A stretch of 64,000 bases of DNA from Dama dama (lineage: Eukaryota > Chordata > Mammalia > Artiodactyla > Cervidae). The notes beneath the pieces are model-generated. The model worked only from the letters and a program-made list of their open reading frames with translations, was not told where the DNA came from and ran no database searches. Positions 59,806 to 64,000 of the stretch are shown here, piece by piece. Both the position numbers and the translations under genes were made by a program. The first letter of the stretch is position 1, and every line of letters starts with the position of its first letter. The stretch spans positions 69,285,001 through 69,349,000 of the forward strand of contig NC_083698.1 of NCBI RefSeq assembly GCF_033118175.1, given 5' to 3'.

Positions 59806-60084
59806 AATTTGTCTCTGGATATATTATGTAATCATACGTTTAGCCTTTTTCCCTTGCTGTTTAGTGCATTTAAATTATTTAAAGGAAAAATGCTTTGATA
59901 TTATACATTTTAATTTTTTTGATAGACTAACACATTTTACAAACTATTTTATTGTCCAGATATTGCTTCTGTCACTAATATATTCAGTTGATCTTTGTTG
60001 AATCCTTATAAGACTTTTAGGTTCACAGATATTGAGAATATAGTGCTGGTAACATGAATAAGTATAGTATACTATTATATAGTA

Positions 60085-60230
60085 TGTTACTTGGCTCTGG
60101 AGTCAGACACCCTTAGTTCATATTTTGTCTCTGTTACTTTCTTACTGTGTAAACTTAGAGAAGCTATTTTGGTTTCTTTGAGATATTATTCATACTCATC
60201 TCAGAACTTTCTTGTATTAAAAACTATTAA
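60085..60230 (+). repeat. MIR: MIR SINE
   Basis: 'ggctctggagtcagacaccc', 'ctgttactttcttactgtgt' and 'tagagaagctattttggttt' follow MIR order. Confidence 0.65.
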
Positions 60231-60239
60231 AGAAGACAA

Positions 60240-60312
60240 GTTAATGTAACTGAATCACTTCCTTGATTAACACAACATTGTAAATCAACTGTATTTCAAT
60301 TTTTTTTTAAAC
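60240..60312 (+). mobile_element. L1: Old L1 3' end scrap
   Basis: 'cacaacattgtaaatcaact' followed by 'gtatttcaat' is the terminal sequence of older L1 3'UTRs (the reverse of 55524-55560). About 70 bp. Confidence 0.55.
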
Positions 60313-61064
60313 AAAGAAGCAATTTAGGTAATACAAACAAACTTTACTCAACACTTCATGAAGTGAGCAATCTCTCTTCTCAAGGGTCCAGGCAACTGCA
60401 AAATGGGGCAGAAGCTGGGAAACTTTTATAGAAGAAAGTATAAGGAACAAGGAAGAGAAAGATGGGAAATGAATAAGAAGCAAGGAAATAAGTATAGAGC
60501 TCAGAACTGGCTCAGCATTTTGTGAATTCGTTGACTGGATATACTCTGGAGAATTTGCAGGAACAGGAACGTTATCTCACTTTCAGTTTGCTGATGTGGC
60601 ATTTTGGACGGGAGCCACTCTGCCTTGGGCCTAGAAATTTATTTCAACAGTTGTGACAGTATTTATGGTAAAACCTCAATGACAATCATATACTCGTTTT
60701 TGTGGTTGGTGGAAATCCTTTAGAAGAAACATTTCTTTGCTGGTATAAATTATTACACTCACAAACCTACATTGTTAGTAAGAGCTATCCCTTTAATTTA
60801 TGGGCCAACTTGCAGATGAGCTTTATAAAATGCCTTATTCTAGTAATCTGCATTGATAACCATATGATGGGGAAATAATTAGACCCACTTCAAACGTGCT
60901 CTAAAAACTCCCATTCTGTTGCTACTGCAACTGACTCTGGTTTCATAGATATTAAAATTAGGAAGAAATAGGTGAGGAAAGTAGAAAGGAGGATACAACT
61001 GGAAAGTAGAAACAGTAGGCAATCCAGGTAGAATTCTGGAATAATATCCAGGATCTGAAAGTAC
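60313..61064. other. Unassigned DNA, possibly an old LTR
   Basis: 60315-60680 has a balanced composition with phrases such as 'cttcatgaagtgagcaatct' and 'cttctcaagggtccaggc', suggesting an old LTR, but I cannot name one. Confidence 0.35.
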
Positions 61065-61072
61065 CATGATGA

Positions 61073-61271
61073 CAGAAAGTGAAAGTGAAAGTAACTCAGA
61101 TGTGTCTGACTCCTTGCGACCCCATGGACTATATAGTTCATGGAATTCTCCAGGCCAGAATACTGGAGTGGGTAGCCTTTCCCTTCTCCAGGGGATCTTC
61201 CCAACCCAGGGATCAAACCCAGGTCTCCCGCATTGCAGGTGGATTCTTTACCAACTGAGCTATCAGGGAAG
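61073..61271 (-). repeat. Bov-tA: Bov-tA SINE, antisense, with 8-bp TSD
   Basis: Reverse SINE from 'cagaaagtgaaagtgaaag' to 'ctgagctatcagggaagc'. 'catgatga' is at 61065-61072 and 61272-61279. Confidence 0.94.
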
Positions 61272-61279
61272 CATGATGA

Positions 61280-62629
61280 GGACAATATCCTTACAAAAGG
61301 AGAATCTCTGTCTTTCAAAAAATATCAAAGGAGTTGATATGAAATGGTGACCAAGTCCAAGGCTGCTTTTGCTTGAACTGTGGCAGTCTAAATTATGTAT
61401 AGACTCAGAAAATATTTCCATGAATTGGGAACTTTTGGTCCAAATATTTCTAGTAGCAGCATGGTCATATATTTTACTTTGAATATGCAAGTTTGTCCTT
61501 ACCTGTTTTTTAATTGTTTGTTGTATTTTGACAACAGAATCAATACAGCAGCATGCTTAAGAGGAATTAATTTTGGAAAGAAAATGTTGAAATCTTGGTA
61601 TCACATAAGTTGTGTAATCTTGACAGGTCTTGTTATTCTTCATTATTGTTTTGCTTTTCTTATTATTACGATATGGGAGAATCAGACATATCTCAAAGGG
61701 TATTGTGTGGTGTATATAAGTAAATATATATGAAGTTCCTGGCATATATTTAGCATTATGTAAATTGTGGCCATTATCATATTAGAAACAATTCCTCTTT
61801 GCCTCAGACTCCAGGAAAAGATACAATCATTCTGTCAAACTCTTTTATTCAGAATCACCTATCTTGGAATAATTTTCTCTAATGTATCAATGCAATCTAC
61901 CATTTAACTGTGTTTTAAAATGGGTTTTCAGCAACATTTTTTTTTTTTTACAAAATTTGCTTTTCACACAAAAAAGAAGCTTATATCCTCATTAAACATT
62001 AACCTGCAGAATGAGAAAATCCATTTAAATGAGCACAAAACAGATCCTCTTGGTACTCAACTTAAAGCTTGATAGAAATTTAAACAGTTAATTTTTAAAG
62101 ATTATAACTGGAAAAGTAACAGTGAGTTTTTAAGCAACGATTCAGTTACTTGGAGAACAACCACATCAGGTTGAAAAATGATGTTCTTGACAAGTAAAGA
62201 GCCCAAAAGGATCAATGGTGATTAATAATAAAGCATGAGGCTGTTATCATCGTTCTTCATGTATAAAAACATGTATTTCACAGGACAGGAATGGAAAGCT
62301 GGCTGTAATTAAACATTTATATAGATTTATTTTTCTCCCCGACTCTGTGGATGGCCTTAGCAATGTAATCTGTGGCAGAGGAATATTGTATAGTACATCT
62401 GTGAGAACGAGAAGTTCATGGGATCTAAGAGTACAGCCTCAGATGAAAGGCTTAATAAAAATTCAAGAAGAATTCAAAGTAAAATATAAAATAGTTTATC
62501 CTCTAAATTCTAAAATACCTTTTCCCCTCTAAGATTTATATAATTGCCATTCTTTGGGGGAATGGTAAAATATGTTTATCACAATTTTTTTCTGAAAATA
62601 ATATTTACCACTAAAAATTCATATGGAAA
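61280..62629. other. Unassigned AT-rich DNA
   Basis: A 112-codon frame at 61395-61733 (+) is hydrophobic and AT-driven, without motifs. A T12 run lies near 61939. No repeats recognised. Confidence 0.45.
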
Positions 62630-63405
62630 TCAGCAAGTATTAGTAGAGCACTTACTCTATATCAAAAATTGTTCTTGAGAACAAAATTGGTAATGAACGG
62701 AACAGGCAGGAATTTCTTCCCTTGAGAAGCTTTTGTGGTCAGAGGCAGGTGGCTATATTAATGTGTACATGCGTGTGTTGTAGAAGATGAAGTCAGTGTG
62801 GTCATAACTGGGAAAATTAGATCTTATAAGTTCTCATAGGTCTCTAATGACTTTCATTTTTACCCTTGATGAGAGTGTGAATCACTGAACTCATCAGTAA
62901 AATAATCAATCATATTTTAAAAGGACTGCTCTGGTTGCTGGGTAATTCATGGACTGTAAGGAACAAGAAAGGAAGCCGTTGGGGCAGATTAAAGGGTTTT
63001 GTATATTTCAGATGAGATATGATGGTGATCTGGACCTGAGTAGTAGTAGTGGTGGTACAGGAAAAGTTGAATTCTGGATATATTTTAAAAATAAAACCAA
63101 CAGGATTTGTTAGTAGGTGGCATATGAGATATACAGTCTTTCCTCCTGAGTATTTGAAGGGTGGAGTTGCCAATTTCTGAGGGGAAGATAATGGAGGAAA
63201 AAATTTTGGAGTGGGACAGTAGTTCAGTTTCACAGTACTAATTTGAAATAGTCCAGTTGGCTATAGGAATCTAGATTTGAAGGGAGAAATCCATGCTGGA
63301 GTTTTAGATATGTAGAAGTTTCAGAAACGTAGGTGTTATTGGAAGTTTCTGTTGAGATCACTAAAGGAAGAGAAAGTCCAAAGGCCATTCCCTGGGGCAG
63401 TCCTA
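62630..63405 (-). repeat. Ancient L2 LINE, antisense, about 0.8 kb
   Basis: The longest L2 stretch here: 'gagcacttactctatatcaa', 'aaaggactgctctggttgct', 'aaccaacaggatttgttagt', 'ggtggagttgccaatttctg' and 'ctggggcagtcctaaaattc' in the order expected for antisense L2. No frame survives. A small AGT/GGT repeat lies at about 63042-63058. Confidence 0.55.
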
Positions 63406-63409
63406 AAAT

Positions 63410-63540
63410 TCAGTTAGTGTTTCTCAAGTTTAGCTGCATGTGGGAATTACCTGGAGACCTTTAAAAATACCTAGTGGGGGATCTCAACCCTAATGATTCA
63501 GATTTACTTGTGCCAGTCATGCGGCAGCCCGAGTTCTGTG
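63410..63540. mobile_element. MER5A-like hAT DNA transposon remnant
   Basis: 'agtgtttctcaagtttagct', 'gggaattacctggagacctt' and 'taatgattcagatttac' match MER5A-type sequence. Confidence 0.55.
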
Positions 63541-63589
63541 GCAGTTGCATCTAGTCACCTTTGCTGTACTTATCCTGGTCATTTAGAAG

Positions 63590-63735
63590 CAAGTCATGAG
63601 CTCCAGTCCACACTGCAGGAGAGGGGATGACACAAGGTTCCAGTCCACACTGAAGGGGAGGGGATCACACAAGTGCATGAACATAAGGTGGAGAGGATCA
63701 CTAGAACCATCTTTCAAAGCTGTCTACTACGGCGC
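63590..63735. repeat. Old interspersed repeat with a 37-bp tandem duplication
   Basis: 'cagtccacactg' followed by 'gaggggat' and 'cacaag' occurs twice in tandem (63602-63638 and 63639-63675, about 33 of 37 positions the same). It resembles the 3' region of an old L1, family not asserted. Confidence 0.45.
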
Positions 63736-63944
63736 TTATGTTTATCTTAGTGTATATTTGAAAAAAGACTTACTTTTTCCCAGTTAAACAATAGTGATAA
63801 CATTTATTTTATAAATAAATATATTGAATAGAATATATTGAGTCAAAGAAAAATTCAGTAAATAATAATATAGGTAACAATAATAATAAGACAGTAGAAG
63901 AAAACACATACATTTGGGAAATGATGTATTAAAATAAATGACAT

Positions 63945-64000
63945 CTTTCCAGTTTTTTAAGGAATCTCCACACTGTTTTCCATAGTGGCTGTACTAGTTT
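63945..64000 (-). mobile_element. L1: L1 ORF2 fragment running off the window
   Basis: 'ctttccagttttttaaggaa' and 'cactgttttccatagtggct' match antisense L1 ORF2, as at 41970-42020. Its low-coordinate edge is inside ORF2 and has no poly(T) or 3'UTR. Confidence 0.85.

Noticed and set aside
1..64000. CRISPR array, operon, phage or plasmid features
   Set aside because: No regularly spaced repeats and no bacterial gene organisation; repeats are dispersed mammalian elements.

Overview
This window is mammalian nuclear DNA from a ruminant, most likely a bovid or another pecoran. The evidence is repeat content: at least nine fragments of the RTE-type LINE BovB, about two dozen tRNA-headed Bov-tA/BovA SINEs, and 3' pieces of the ruminant L1 (L1_BT type) sit in AT-rich DNA over older mammalian repeats (MIR, L2, L1M, MLT1, hAT-type elements). 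Cattle, bison, sheep, goat and deer cannot be separated by eye.

I find no cellular protein-coding gene, no rRNA or functional tRNA gene, no CRISPR array and nothing prokaryotic. Every long open frame is either a decayed retrotransposon frame (BovB reverse transcriptase, L1 ORF2) or its antisense shadow. The window therefore reads as intergenic or deep intronic DNA. Short or diverged exons and non-coding RNA genes cannot be excluded without alignments or RNA data.

Layout: 1-3 kb mostly unassigned; 3.0-5.5 kb an L2 fragment followed by BovB copy A (+); 7.4-12.3 kb an old L1 with a 5' inversion, later hit by BovB copy B (-) and by SINEs; 13 kb an ERVL-like LTR; 15.5-18 kb an old L1M; 19.7-21.7 kb an older L1, an L2, a pyrimidine tract and a young L1 with a clean target-site duplication (TSD); 23.9-26.3 kb BovB copy C (-), missing its endonuclease region but with both ends and a TSD; 26.7-28.4 kb an MLT1 LTR holding two nested SINEs, BovB copy D and a microsatellite; 28.4-41 kb thinly populated with SINEs, MIRs and one L1 end; 41.3-42.4 kb a young 1.1-kb L1 with a 15-bp TSD; 43.9-45.8 kb an inverted BovB pair (E +, F -); 47-50 kb MIRs and SINEs; 53-58.3 kb a dense nest of BovB G, H, I, an L1 and SINEs; 59.2-59.8 kb an hAT-type element split by a SINE; 60-64 kb MIR, L2, MER5-like and L1 fragments.

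The elements do not form a gene system, but their nesting gives a relative history: L2, MIR, MLT1 and L1M are oldest; then the older ruminant L1s; then BovB and SINEs inside those; then L1_BT insertions with intact TSDs. The most unusual item is BovB copy C, which moved as one EN-less unit and has an ATG in a strong context at its internal junction.
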